NCBI GenBank assembly: GCA_900542185.1 | Contig: UQMZ01000012.1 | Coordinates: forward strand, 1 to 64,000 | Length of the DNA: 64,000 nucleotides | DNA from: an uncultured Bacteroidales bacterium | GTDB lineage: Bacteria > Bacteroidota > Bacteroidia > Bacteroidales > Muribaculaceae | Direction: 5' to 3' | The notes under the pieces: model-generated | What the model was told of the DNA's origin: nothing | Database searches by the model: none | The model's input: only the letters and a program-made list of their open reading frames with translations | Program-made: the position numbers and the translations under genes | Shown: positions 25,599-34,148 of the stretch, one piece after another | How the letters are laid out: every line of letters begins with the position of its first letter | Numbering within the stretch: the stretch's first letter is position 1

Positions 25599-26804
25599 TT
25601 ATTTCAAGCACTTAAGAATCAGGGAATTGGCACGGTCGATGACGGCGGTGTCGAGGCTGTCGAGGTAGATGCGGGTGGTGTTTTCGCTGTCGTGTCCAAG
25701 TCCTTCCGAAATCACCGAAAGTGGAATGCCTTTGGCTTTGGCGGCGGAAGCCCAGCTGTGGCGTGCCACATAAAGGGTAAGCGGGAAGTCAAGTCCGACC
25801 ATCATGGCTACGCGTTTCAGATTGTGGTTGATATTGTAGCCGACGTTACGGTAGGTATACCGTTCGTTGGTACCGGGATTACGGATAATGGGCAGAAGGT
25901 ACTCGCTTGTGTTTTCGGGATATTTGTCGAGGGTCTTCTGCATTTCCTTAGTCCATGCGATGAGCAGTCGCTGACCCGTCTTCTGACGGCGATAGGAGAC
26001 GTACCCGTACCTGAGATCGGTTTTCTTTAGAAACGCCATGTCTATCAGGCTCATACCGCGCAGATAGAAACTCATCATAAACATGTCGCGAGCGAAATCA
26101 AGACATGGTGTCGATGACAGGTTCAACGACTGGATCTTCTTGATATCCTTGAGAGGGAGTGCCCGTTTTATGGTCTTGTCTATTCCGGTGTATACCCGGC
26201 GGAACGGCTTCCGGTTCTCAATAATGTCGTTTTCGACGGCGCGGTTGTATACGGCGCGGAGAATGCGCATATAGAAGGACGTGGAATTAGGTATTACGCC
26301 TCTGCTCTTGTTCCATGCCTCGTAGTCCTCCATAGTTCCGGATGTGATGCAGTCAAGCATTATGTCCTCGTTGTTACGGAAGCGCTTGAAGCTGTTGAGA
26401 GTGGACCGGTAGGTCTCGGATGTGCGGTGCCTGCCATTCTGCTGCATCCTGTCTATGATAGCCTCCATGAAACTGAACAGAGAGTATTCCAGTTCATAGC
26501 GGCTGAACTCGTCGATGACATCATCGGCGGTATAAATAAGACCACTGGCATCAAGGCGACGTACTATTTTGGTGAGTCTCTCTATGTCGAGACGGATTTT
26601 CTCGCGGATGGAGAGAATATATCCTTTGCGTTCGCTATGCAGGGTTGTGGTGACGGTAGAGCGGTGTTCATTCCATTCGGATGCAAGTATCTTATACTCC
26701 GTGCGAAGCTGACGCACCTTGCGCTCGTGGATAATCTGATAATAGACTATGCCCTCGTGTCCCACTACAGTAGAGGGCCGAAATTTTACTTTAACTGATG
26801 CCAT
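25599..26804 (-). CDS. Solitary tyrosine recombinase (phage-integrase family)
   Basis: Site-specific recombinase of 401 residues with the Bacteroidota architecture: an N-terminal arm-binding domain, a SAM-like core-binding domain around residues 100-200, and a catalytic domain. Catalytic residues are visible: Arg in SFYLRGMSLIDMAFLKK, the Lys in YRRQKTGQ, His-x-x-Arg as ARHSWA, His in GLGHDSENTT and Tyr in RIYLDSLD. Proteins of this kind either move elements or flip promoters (Mpi/Tsr invertases). No mobilisation or conjugation genes lie nearby, which favours a solitary invertase or a relic. A TACATTTG -7 box (26832-26839) and an 8-bp inverted repeat (26842-26868) lie upstream. Confidence 0.9.
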   Translation of the reverse strand: MASVKVKFRPSTVVGHEGIVYYQIIHERKVRQLRTEYKILASEWNEHRSTVTTTLHSERKGYILSIREKIRLDIERLTKIVRRLDASGLIYTADDVIDEFSRYELEYSLFSFMEAIIDRMQQNGRHRTSETYRSTLNSFKRFRNNEDIMLDCITSGTMEDYEAWNKSRGVIPNSTSFYMRILRAVYNRAVENDIIENRKPFRRVYTGIDKTIKRALPLKDIKKIQSLNLSSTPCLDFARDMFMMSFYLRGMSLIDMAFLKKTDLRYGYVSYRRQKTGQRLLIAWTKEMQKTLDKYPENTSEYLLPIIRNPGTNERYTYRNVGYNINHNLKRVAMMVGLDFPLTLYVARHSWASAAKAKGIPLSVISEGLGHDSENTTRIYLDSLDTAVIDRANSLILKCLK

Positions 26805-26841
26805 TATTTTCGATATTAATTAGCAATTATGCAAATGTACA

Positions 26842-26868
26842 TATTGAAGTTGGGGCAACGCTTCAATA
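26842..26868. promoter_or_regulatory. Inverted repeat upstream of the recombinase gene
   Basis: TATTGAAG (26842-26849) and CTTCAATA (26861-26868) are separated by 11 bases, just upstream of the TACATTTG -7 box of the recombinase gene. The placement fits an operator. Confidence 0.5.
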
Positions 26869-26977
26869 AAATATTATTTTTTGAGTTTAGGTAGAAAGGG
26901 GGTATTGGGTTGTTATACAAAAAGTGAATCAACAACCACAAGATAATAATCAAGTACGAAACAGGAAACGTGGCTAT

Positions 26978-29683
26978 ATGACACCAAACAGACATTATGC
27001 CGGATTGACGGACTCGCAGGTAGCCGAGAGCCGTAAGATACACGGCAATAACATCCTGACACCACCGGCTCAGGCCAAATGGTGGAAGTTATTATTCGAG
27101 AAATTTTCCGATCCACTCATCATTATCCTGCTGATAGCCGGTGCGTTGTCCATCGGCATCGCGATATACGAATACATGCAGCTGGGCCAAGGTCCGGAGG
27201 TATTCTTCGAACCGGTGGGCATCTTTATGGCCATCGCGCTGGCCACGGGACTGTCGTATATATTTGAGGCACGTGCCAACAAGGCGTTCAAGATACTGAA
27301 CCAGGTGAACGACGACGAGCCTGTGGAGGTGGTGCGCAACAAGATGGTGACCACCATACCGCGTAAGGACGTTGTGGTGGGCGACATCGTGATGCTGAAC
27401 ACCGGCGACGAGATACCGGCCGACGGCGAGTTACTGGACTGTATCACGCTGAGTGTGGACGAATCGTCACTGACCGGTGAGCCGTCGGCGCGCAAGTCCA
27501 TTGACCCCGAGCAGTTCGACAAGGATGCCACATACCCGTCCAACCACGTGATGCGCGGCACCAAGGTGATGGAAGGTCACGGCGTGATGCGCGTGCTGAA
27601 GGTAGGCGACGCCACCGAAATGGGCGGTGTATTCCAGGAAGCCCAGATAGACAAGTCGGTCAAGACGCCCCTTAACGAGCAGCTGGATCGCCTTGCCAAA
27701 TGGATATCGAATGTCAGCTATATAATTGCAGGTCTGGTTGTCGTAGGACAGCTGATACATCTGGCGCCCCAGATGGGCGATATGAGCCTGCCGCAGATAC
27801 TTGCACACGTGTTGAAGACACTGATGATAGCAGTGACGCTGATAGTCGTAGCTGTGCCCGAAGGTCTGCCGATGGCGGTGACGCTGTCGTTGGCTTATTC
27901 CATGCGTCGCATGCTCAAGACCAACAACCTGGTGCGCAAGATGCATGCCTGCGAGACCATGGGCGCAACCACTGTGATATGCACCGACAAGACCGGCACG
28001 CTGACCCAGAATCAGATGCAGGTGTACAAGGCCGATTTTTTCGGCCATCCATCGGATCAGGTGATCTATGAAGGCATAGCCGCCAACTCCACGGCGCAAC
28101 TCGACGTCTCCAAAGACAAGCCCGTGGTGCTCGGCAATCCGACGGAAGGTGCCCTGTTGCTATGGCTGCGCGAAAGGGGAGTGGATTACACTACGCTACG
28201 CGAAAACTCCGAGCACCTTGAGGAACTGCCCTTCAGCACCGAACGCAAATACATGGCCACGGTTGTGAAGTCCATTGACGGCAAACGGATACTGTACGTT
28301 AAGGGTGCGCCTGAGATAGTATTCGGCATGTGCGGCGACACCGCCGGCGTGACCAAGGAGGAGATAGACGCCCGGCTGCTCGAATACCAGGGCATGGCCA
28401 TGCGTACATTAGGCTTCGCATATAGCGAGCTTCCCTCCGACGGCAAGGAAGTGCTGAACAACGGAAAGATTGAATCCGGCAACCTGACATTCCTGGGCAT
28501 CGTGGCTATCTCCGATCCGGTTCGTGCCGATGTGCCCGATGCGGTGCGTGAGGTGCTGAACGCCGGCATCAAGGTCAAGATAGTGACCGGCGACACTCCC
28601 GGCACTGCCAAGGAGATAGGCCGTCAGGTAGGCCTATGGGATGATGCCGTGGATTCCGACATCAACATCATCACCGGTCCGGAAGTGGCCGGGATGAGCG
28701 ACGAGGAACTGCGCGACCGCGTGGGTGAACTCAAGATAATAGCACGCGCGCGACCGTTGGACAAGAAGCGACTCGTAGAGGCCCTGCAGGCCAACAACGA
28801 GGTCGTGGCCGTGACCGGCGACGGCACCAACGACGCTCCGGCTCTGCGTGCCGCGCATGTGGGCCTTTCTATGGGCGACGGCACGTCGGTTGCCAAAGAG
28901 GCCAGCGACATAACAATTATCGACAATTCGTTCTCGTCAATAGGACGCGCCGTGATGTGGGGACGCTCGCTGTATCAGAACATACAGCGCTTCCTGCTTT
29001 TCCAGCTTACGGTGAACGTGGCGGCATGTCTTCTGGTAATGTTCGGTTCGTTCTTCGGCAAGGAGTCGCCGTTGACCGTGACTCAGATGCTATGGGTGAA
29101 CCTGATTATGGACACCTTCGGCGCGATGGCCCTCGCCTCGCTGCCGCCGTCGCCCGGTGTGATGAAGAACAAGCCGCGCAACCGCAACGCCTTCATAATA
29201 ACCAGGTCGATGCTGTTCGAGCTGATTGGCGTCGGAGTGATATTCTTCGCATTGACGTTCGGATTCTACATCCTGTTCAACCATGTTGACATCAAGTCGC
29301 TGAAGGATCTGCTACACTTTACGTGGGGTCCTGAGGCTCCTATGTCGGTTTACGACATGACATTGCTGTTCTCGATATTCGTGTGGACACATTTCTGGTA
29401 CATGTTCGACGCCCGCGCGTTCGAGACTTCAAAGAGTCTCTTCAGTCTCAAGATGAGCCAGGGATTCTGGACCATAGTGTTGATTATTGTGATGGGACAG
29501 CTGTTCATCACTGAGCTGGTGCCAGACTTCTTCAATGTGGAACCGATGCTGCGGACGGCCGACTGGAAATGGAATCCGTCGGGAGCCGAGGACTTGGGCA
29601 TCATAATCCTGGCATCGTCGGCGGTGGTTTGGGTACGCGAGCTGTATGTACTCGTGACGTGGCCATTCCGCAAGAAGAAATAA
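26978..29683 (+). CDS. Calcium-translocating P-type ATPase (P2B/PMCA type)
   Basis: Inner-membrane cation pump of 901 residues that probably expels Ca2+. The start at 26978 (MTPNRHYAGLTDSQ) is preferred: it matches the usual family N-terminus and AGGAAA precedes it, whereas an upstream GTG adds 18 unconserved residues. Key motifs are PEGLPMAVT in membrane segment 4 (ion site), phosphorylated Asp in CTDKTGTLTQNQ, the LTGEPSARK actuator loop, where the usual TGES reads TGEP, and TGDGTNDAPAL. Roughly ten membrane segments are present. It stands alone and ends at a strong terminator. Confidence 0.93.
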   Translation: MTPNRHYAGLTDSQVAESRKIHGNNILTPPAQAKWWKLLFEKFSDPLIIILLIAGALSIGIAIYEYMQLGQGPEVFFEPVGIFMAIALATGLSYIFEARANKAFKILNQVNDDEPVEVVRNKMVTTIPRKDVVVGDIVMLNTGDEIPADGELLDCITLSVDESSLTGEPSARKSIDPEQFDKDATYPSNHVMRGTKVMEGHGVMRVLKVGDATEMGGVFQEAQIDKSVKTPLNEQLDRLAKWISNVSYIIAGLVVVGQLIHLAPQMGDMSLPQILAHVLKTLMIAVTLIVVAVPEGLPMAVTLSLAYSMRRMLKTNNLVRKMHACETMGATTVICTDKTGTLTQNQMQVYKADFFGHPSDQVIYEGIAANSTAQLDVSKDKPVVLGNPTEGALLLWLRERGVDYTTLRENSEHLEELPFSTERKYMATVVKSIDGKRILYVKGAPEIVFGMCGDTAGVTKEEIDARLLEYQGMAMRTLGFAYSELPSDGKEVLNNGKIESGNLTFLGIVAISDPVRADVPDAVREVLNAGIKVKIVTGDTPGTAKEIGRQVGLWDDAVDSDINIITGPEVAGMSDEELRDRVGELKIIARARPLDKKRLVEALQANNEVVAVTGDGTNDAPALRAAHVGLSMGDGTSVAKEASDITIIDNSFSSIGRAVMWGRSLYQNIQRFLLFQLTVNVAACLLVMFGSFFGKESPLTVTQMLWVNLIMDTFGAMALASLPPSPGVMKNKPRNRNAFIITRSMLFELIGVGVIFFALTFGFYILFNHVDIKSLKDLLHFTWGPEAPMSVYDMTLLFSIFVWTHFWYMFDARAFETSKSLFSLKMSQGFWTIVLIIVMGQLFITELVPDFFNVEPMLRTADWKWNPSGAEDLGIIILASSAVVWVRELYVLVTWPFRKKK

Positions 29684-29703
29684 CGCAGACAGTAAGTATA
29701 ATT

Positions 29704-29740
29704 AAAACACCCCGCTGCCGGTCGGCAACGGGGTGTTTCG
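29704..29740. terminator. Bidirectional terminator
   Basis: AAACACCCCG (29705-29714) pairs with CGGGGTGTTT (29729-29738), with an inner TGCCG/CGGCA extension. A-rich and T-rich flanks on both sides suit the convergent P-ATPase and cupin genes. Confidence 0.85.
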
Positions 29741-29798
29741 AGTTATGAAAGGGTCCTAATTGTAATTCTTGCGGATAGTTCAACTCCGACAAATTGCC

Positions 29799-30611
29799 TT
29801 AAGGCAGTTTGTCGTATTCAGCGTCACTGACAGGTTCAAGCCAGACGTTTTCGGTGTTTTCGCCCGGGACGCTGAAAGCAAGGTGTGCGAACCAGCTGTT
29901 GGCCGCGGCACCATGCCAGTGCTTTACATTAGCGGGAATATGGATGACGGTGCCGGGTAGAATCTCCTGTGCGGGCTTGCCTTCCTCCTGATACCAGCCG
30001 CGGCCGGCCACGCCTATTAGCATCTGACCGCCGCCCTTGGTGGCTTTATGTATGTGCCAGTTGTTACGGCAACGGGGCTCGAACGTGACATTGGACACGT
30101 TGACCTGCTCGTTGGAAAGGGGAGCCAGATAGCTGTTGCCGATAAAGTATTTTGCATAAGCTGTGTTTGGTTCGCCGATGGGGAAGATCATCTCCTGCTG
30201 GAAACGCTCTTTTTCGGTCTCGGCGTCATCGTCGGCCCACACCTCCTTGGCGATGCGGAAGCCCGCCCATGCGTTGGGCCATCCGGCGTAGAAAGCGGCC
30301 TGTGTGAGCAGTGCGGCTATCTCCTTGCGGGTGATGCCATGCTTCTTGCCCATCATCAGGTGTGAGCGGAACGATGAATCGATCATCCCCTTGCCGAGCA
30401 GGATGGATATGGTGACCATGCTGTGGTCGTGCAGAGAGAGGGTTGAGTCGTTCCATACAGCCTCGCCGAAAAGAACGTTATCGTTAAGTTCCGCGAATTT
30501 GGGAGCGAAGTCGCCGAGCGCGTCATGTCCGGCTGTCTGTATAATTTTCTGTTGTGCCATAACATTGAATGTTAAGATACTGAGTAATAATGCTGAAAAA
30601 AGTTTCTTCAT
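29799..30611 (-). CDS. Carboxymuconolactone decarboxylase-like/cupin fusion, secreted
   Basis: Protein of 270 residues that starts with a signal peptide (MKKLFSALLLSILTFNVMA). The first Met four codons upstream seems less likely. A carboxymuconolactone decarboxylase (AhpD-like) domain follows, about residues 30-130 (HDHSMVTISILLGKG, HGITRKEIAALLTQAAFYAGWPNAW). A cupin domain occupies about 165-255, with metal-binding residues in NNWHIHKATKGGG and PANVKHWHGAAANSWFAH. Such fusions are common in Bacteroidota but uncharacterised. The CxxC of redox-active AhpD is missing, so peroxidase activity is unlikely. A TAATTTTG -7 box lies at 30659-30666. Confidence 0.85.
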   Translation of the reverse strand: MKKLFSALLLSILTFNVMAQQKIIQTAGHDALGDFAPKFAELNDNVLFGEAVWNDSTLSLHDHSMVTISILLGKGMIDSSFRSHLMMGKKHGITRKEIAALLTQAAFYAGWPNAWAGFRIAKEVWADDDAETEKERFQQEMIFPIGEPNTAYAKYFIGNSYLAPLSNEQVNVSNVTFEPRCRNNWHIHKATKGGGQMLIGVAGRGWYQEEGKPAQEILPGTVIHIPANVKHWHGAAANSWFAHLAFSVPGENTENVWLEPVSDAEYDKLP

Positions 30612-30718
30612 ATCGTGTGACAATATTGCGGTATGTGGTAGTTTTATGATCTACGATGCAAAATTACAAAGTAATTGTCAAGATGTCAGTATCCCGAATA
30701 CGGAATAAATTATCACTT

Positions 30719-31696
30719 TTACGGATTATGGTCAGATGTAGTGTGGTCGGGCTCCTGATATTTGCCGTCTACCTTGACCGGCTCGATGTGGAGGCCGATG
30801 AAGGTCTTGTCACCGAAGCGCTCGCGAAGTTTGCGTTCGATGTTAGAGGCATGTTCATGGGCATGATACAGGCTGATGTCACCCGGCAGACGCAGATGCA
30901 TGGTCATGGCTATGTTGTTGCCGATGCGGCGCGTGCGCAGATGGTGGATGTTGGTCACGCATGGCTCCTGCTGCACAATCTGCATTATCTCGTTCTCCAC
31001 GTCATCGGGAAGACTGTGCTCCAACAGTTCGTCAAGCGCCTGTTTCAGCAGTTTCAGTGCGGTGCCGACAATAAAGAAGCTGACTATCACAGCAGCGATG
31101 GGGTCGAGTACTGTCCACTTTGCGCCGAGAAACAATGCGCCGCCTACGCCCAAAGCCGTGCCGAGCGATGAGAACGCGTCCGAGCGGTGATGCCAGGCAT
31201 TCGCCACAACTGCCTGCGAACCGGCCTCTTTGCCGGCCTTGACGGTGAAGCGGTATGCCCATTCCTTGAGGATGATGCTGAGGATAGCGGCGGCAAACGC
31301 GATGAAACCCGGGCGGGGCAGAGGATGGCCTATGATGGCCTGATATATCTTGCAGACGCCGTTGCAGCAAATGGCGATGCCGACGCCAAGCAGGCCCAGG
31401 CCGATAATGGCCGTGGCCAGCGTCTCGTACTTGCCGTGACCGTAATCGTGGTCCTTGTCGGCCGGCTTGCCAGCGATGCGGACAAACACTATCACGACTA
31501 TGTCGGTGAGGAAGTCGGAAAGCGAATGTACCGCATCCGCAATCATGGCCGCCGAATGGCCCAGGATACCGGCCACGAACTTGAACACCACGAGCACTGC
31601 GTTGATGACGCTGCCCATCAGCGTGACGCGGTATATCTGCCGTTCACGACTCGCGTCACATTCCGTATTGTTGTTGTCTTTATTGATATCCGCCAT
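30719..31696 (-). CDS. Cation diffusion facilitator (CDF) family transporter
   Basis: Inner-membrane metal/proton antiporter of 325 residues that exports divalent metals such as Zn2+, Fe2+ or Mn2+. The two metal-site motifs are present: AVHSLSDFLTDIV in helix 2 and AWHHRSDAFSSLG in helix 5. The DYGHGKYETLA loop and a C-terminal cytoplasmic metal-sensing domain (HLRTRRIGNN, HAHEHASNIERKLRERFG) follow. The start is taken as MADINKDNNN; an in-frame Met 17 codons earlier would overlap the probable promoter region (TAATTTTA near 31725). Metal specificity cannot be read with confidence. Confidence 0.92.
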   Translation of the reverse strand: MADINKDNNNTECDASRERQIYRVTLMGSVINAVLVVFKFVAGILGHSAAMIADAVHSLSDFLTDIVVIVFVRIAGKPADKDHDYGHGKYETLATAIIGLGLLGVGIAICCNGVCKIYQAIIGHPLPRPGFIAFAAAILSIILKEWAYRFTVKAGKEAGSQAVVANAWHHRSDAFSSLGTALGVGGALFLGAKWTVLDPIAAVIVSFFIVGTALKLLKQALDELLEHSLPDDVENEIMQIVQQEPCVTNIHHLRTRRIGNNIAMTMHLRLPGDISLYHAHEHASNIERKLRERFGDKTFIGLHIEPVKVDGKYQEPDHTTSDHNP

Positions 31697-31882
31697 AATC
31701 TTATAAAGAGAATGAATAAACACTAAAATTACGAAAAAATCCAGCAATTGGCAAAATTATGTTGATTTCCGCCATTTTTTTGTCATTTTTTGTCAGATTT
31801 TTTGACCCTGTATCGCTGAATGAGACAGATTTGTTCTAACTTACGGCAAAATTTGAAAAATAATGGCGTCACTGACAATTTT

Positions 31883-31906
31883 TGGCACTGGAATATGTTA
31901 TTTTTG
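31883..31906 (+). promoter_or_regulatory. TGGCA-N11-type promoter 1
   Basis: TGGCA (31883-31887), 11 bases and TATTTTTG (31899-31906), 20 bases before the metallophosphoesterase ATG. The usual TTTG at 19-20 bases upstream is missing. The same layout occurs at three other places in this island. Confidence 0.6.
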
Positions 31907-31926
31907 CAGTCTAAATTCTTAAAATT

Positions 31927-32535
31927 ATGAAAATATTACATTTATCGGACACTCATGGGAGTCATAGGCGATTGGTTGATCTTCCTGAAGCGGATGTTCT
32001 GGTACATTCGGGCGATTTTACTATGGTAGGTACTGAACAGGAGGCGTTGGACTTCCTGGAATGGTTTTGCGATCTGCCGTACAGGCATAAGATCTTTATC
32101 TGCGGCAACCACGACAATTGCCTGTACGATTGCAACATCGAGGGTCTGGACAGCAATGTGCATTATCTTCGTAACTCCGGCATAGAGATCGAGGGTGTGA
32201 AATTTTACGGTATACCGTTGTTTGTGCTCGATGATGTGGCGGCGAGACAGAAGCGTTATTATGACAATATTCCATCGGATACCGATGTATTGATAACGCA
32301 TTGTCCGGCTTACGGCATTCTGGATTATGACGACGGCATTGGCGGCAAATGGTATAATTACGGATCGGAGGATCTGTTGGCAAAATTGTCGTCGCTGAAC
32401 CTACGGGCACATCTTTTCGGACACATCCACCGACAGCATGCCGTTGTGGAGCAAGGTGATGTGATATATTCCAACGGCTCCATTATGAACGAGGACTACA
32501 CAAAGCTTTATACACCAAACTTAATAGAAATATAA
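31927..32535 (+). CDS. Calcineurin-like metallophosphoesterase
   Basis: Cytosolic two-metal phosphoesterase of 202 residues. All five signature blocks are present: SDTHG (near residue 7), HSGDFT, CGNHDN (near residue 60), ITHCPA and FGHIHRQ. It resembles the short stand-alone MPPED-like proteins. The substrate could be cyclic nucleotides, nucleotides or phosphoproteins and cannot be told from sequence. It is followed after two bases by an HTH protein gene, so they form an operon at the left edge of the accessory island. Confidence 0.9.
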   Translation: MKILHLSDTHGSHRRLVDLPEADVLVHSGDFTMVGTEQEALDFLEWFCDLPYRHKIFICGNHDNCLYDCNIEGLDSNVHYLRNSGIEIEGVKFYGIPLFVLDDVAARQKRYYDNIPSDTDVLITHCPAYGILDYDDGIGGKWYNYGSEDLLAKLSSLNLRAHLFGHIHRQHAVVEQGDVIYSNGSIMNEDYTKLYTPNLIEI

Positions 32536-32537
32536 AT

Positions 32538-33353
32538 ATGTCTTTATCACAGTTTAAAAGGGCCTTGTGGGCCATGAACGAGATTGTGGGCGCATCCACA
32601 ATGGGCATAACAAGAGAAGCGCTGAGTAAGAAATGGAAATATTCATCGATGAACGATAATCCTAGAAAAGGCATTACTGACAGAACGTTTTACCGGATGC
32701 TCGATTTGCTGAAAAGCTTGTTCAATATTGAGATTGAGCACTATCATGCAGGCACCGAATGTCGTTATAGGGTACCATCTCAATATCTTGAGCCTGGAGA
32801 TAACAATCTTCTTCGGTTCACACTATCGTCATCTGATACTAAGAAAGAATACAGGCCGTCGGTGATGGGTGACATATTGAACCTGATAATGACCGGGCAG
32901 AGTATTCCGAGCGAGGATATGCATGCTATCAGGTCGATAGTTCATAAACTCAATCGGATTCCATACGAAACCGGAATACAACTTATGACAGCCGTTGAAG
33001 CCGGTGAAATAGCCGGGGCTGACCGTTGCTATTGGGACGAGGATTATCGGAACTATGTATGTGTATGGAACGACAAGGATTATCATAATACCGACCTGTG
33101 GGTGTCGATAGGCATATATGATGACAGGGTGCTGTTCTATGTCGTTACCAGCACGCAGGATGAGAAGTATCGTGAGGAGGTGTCTCGGCGGTTACATCTG
33201 GATGCCGCTAAAAAGTATTGCAGAGGTTATTGGTGGTTTGAACCCAGGGACAAAACCCTGTTCCAGCTCGATTTCCAGACGTTACCGGATATATACGAAA
33301 TCAAACGGCGTGCCGAGCTGCTGATCTCGAAGATAGCAACCTTTAGTCTTTAG
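32538..33353 (+). CDS. HTH protein related to the local WYL regulators
   Basis: Protein of 271 residues. The first 80 residues (ALSKKWKYSSMN, then GITDRTFYRMLDLLKSLF) have the same helix-turn-helix layout as the WYL regulators at 45.5-46.4 kb and 53.2 kb (ISAKW...LTQRTFYNH). The rest lacks a recognisable WYL core and ends in a divergent beta-rich domain (WVSIGIYDDRVLFYVVTS). It may be a regulator whose sensor domain has diverged. It is co-transcribed with the metallophosphoesterase and is followed by a triple 14-base repeat and a palindromic element. Confidence 0.55.
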   Translation: MSLSQFKRALWAMNEIVGASTMGITREALSKKWKYSSMNDNPRKGITDRTFYRMLDLLKSLFNIEIEHYHAGTECRYRVPSQYLEPGDNNLLRFTLSSSDTKKEYRPSVMGDILNLIMTGQSIPSEDMHAIRSIVHKLNRIPYETGIQLMTAVEAGEIAGADRCYWDEDYRNYVCVWNDKDYHNTDLWVSIGIYDDRVLFYVVTSTQDEKYREEVSRRLHLDAAKKYCRGYWWFEPRDKTLFQLDFQTLPDIYEIKRRAELLISKIATFSL

Positions 33354-33354
33354 T

Positions 33355-33396
33355 GATGAGTGATAAGGGATGAGTGATAAGGGATGAGTGATAAGG
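33355..33396 (+). repeat. Three 14-bp tandem repeats
   Basis: Three exact copies of GATGAGTGATAAGG immediately after the stop codon, abutting the palindromic element. Similar GTGA-rich microrepeats occur at 38893-38920, 41465-41500 and 56606-56628. Confidence 0.85.
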
Positions 33397-33397
33397 G

Positions 33398-33515
33398 ATA
33401 GTAGTGCAGGCTGTCCCTAGCCGCACATAAGCACGGACAAAAATCCTTATGAGAAAAATTATCAATAGGCATTTATCCGTTTCTGTGCGCGGCCGGGGAC
33501 AGCCCACGCCACTAT
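33398..33515. repeat. Palindromic dispersed element, copy 1
   Basis: A 118-base element whose ends are imperfect inverted repeats of about 30 bases (ATAGTAGTGCAGGCTGTCCC at the left; the right end is its complement with a few changes). The inner part can also fold back (CGGACAAA against TTTATCCG). Copy 2 at 41497 is nearly identical and in the same orientation. It has the form of a MITE or of an extragenic palindrome. Confidence 0.8.
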
Positions 33516-33588
33516 TGGCCAATGGCTTTGAAACTTGAAAATCAAAATATTGCAAAAAAATAAAAATTATTCATTCACTGACGAGTTA

Positions 33589-33612
33589 TGGCAGTTGCGG
33601 ATGCTAACTTTG
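33589..33612 (+). promoter_or_regulatory. TGGCA-N11-type promoter 2
   Basis: TGGCA (33589-33593), 11 bases and TAACTTTG (33605-33612), about 25 bases before the small VTAK protein gene. Confidence 0.6.
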
Positions 33613-33637
33613 CGGCGTAACCAAACATACAACTATT

Positions 33638-33877
33638 ATGGCAATCTGGAAAGTAACCGCCAAGCGAAAATTTGACAGTGGAGTAGTTTCGTTCTCTCCC
33701 GGTATGAGCGTTGAGATTCAAACCAACACGCTATCAACTTCCTTCTGGACTCAGGCGAAGTATCGCCGGGAGATAGCTGAGCGCTTCGTGTCGAGCTATG
33801 GCTTGAAATGCCCTGCATCCAAGTTTGAGCAACAGGTGAATAATGTGAATTTCGACTACACCCTTGTGTCGAAGTAA
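33638..33877 (+). CDS. Small 'VTAK' family protein A
   Basis: A 79-residue protein of unknown function. It opens MAIWKVTAKRK and continues with a GMSVEIQT turn and a C-terminal FVSSYGLKC segment. The pattern (V-T-A-K, then G-M-S-V, then an F...YG helix) recurs in the proteins at 33936 and 47182, so this is a small paralogous family. It has no signal peptide or membrane segment. Its own promoter lies upstream, and a 7-bp stem (33891-33915) separates it from paralogue B. Confidence 0.75.
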   Translation: MAIWKVTAKRKFDSGVVSFSPGMSVEIQTNTLSTSFWTQAKYRREIAERFVSSYGLKCPASKFEQQVNNVNFDYTLVSK

Positions 33878-33935
33878 AGTCAAAACCGTAAGGGAGGTAA
33901 ATAATATGCCTCCCTGACCTAACAATTATATCGTC

Positions 33936-34136
33936 ATGATATCATATCAATGGACAGTTAAGACGAAACGGATAGTGGGACGTCTTCCGGTCGGTGCATG
34001 GGTGGAGATAATAAAAAGCAATACGACGGCAAAGCCGACTCCGTTTGAAATCTTCAGGGCTTTCGAAGCCAAGTATGGAATGAGGGTTCCCACTATGTCA
34101 GTAGACCAGTGTTTCGAGATTATCAAAAATTTCTAA
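33936..34136 (+). CDS. Small 'VTAK' family protein B
   Basis: A 66-residue protein of unknown function. It aligns with the proteins at 33638 and 47182 through QWTVKTKR, PVGAWVEIIKS and the FRAFEAKYGMRVP helix-turn. It lies 12 bases before the FtsZ-like gene and is probably translated from the same message. The small size, lack of transport signals and pairing with an FtsZ-like GTPase suggest a binding partner or regulator, but this is inference only. Confidence 0.7.
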   Translation: MISYQWTVKTKRIVGRLPVGAWVEIIKSNTTAKPTPFEIFRAFEAKYGMRVPTMSVDQCFEIIKNF

Positions 34137-34148
34137 CAACTCCTAGAA

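Noticed and set aside
31883..31906. Sigma-54 promoter (TGGCAC...TTGC)
   Set aside because: The GG-to-GC distance is about twice the 10 bases required for -24/-12 promoters.
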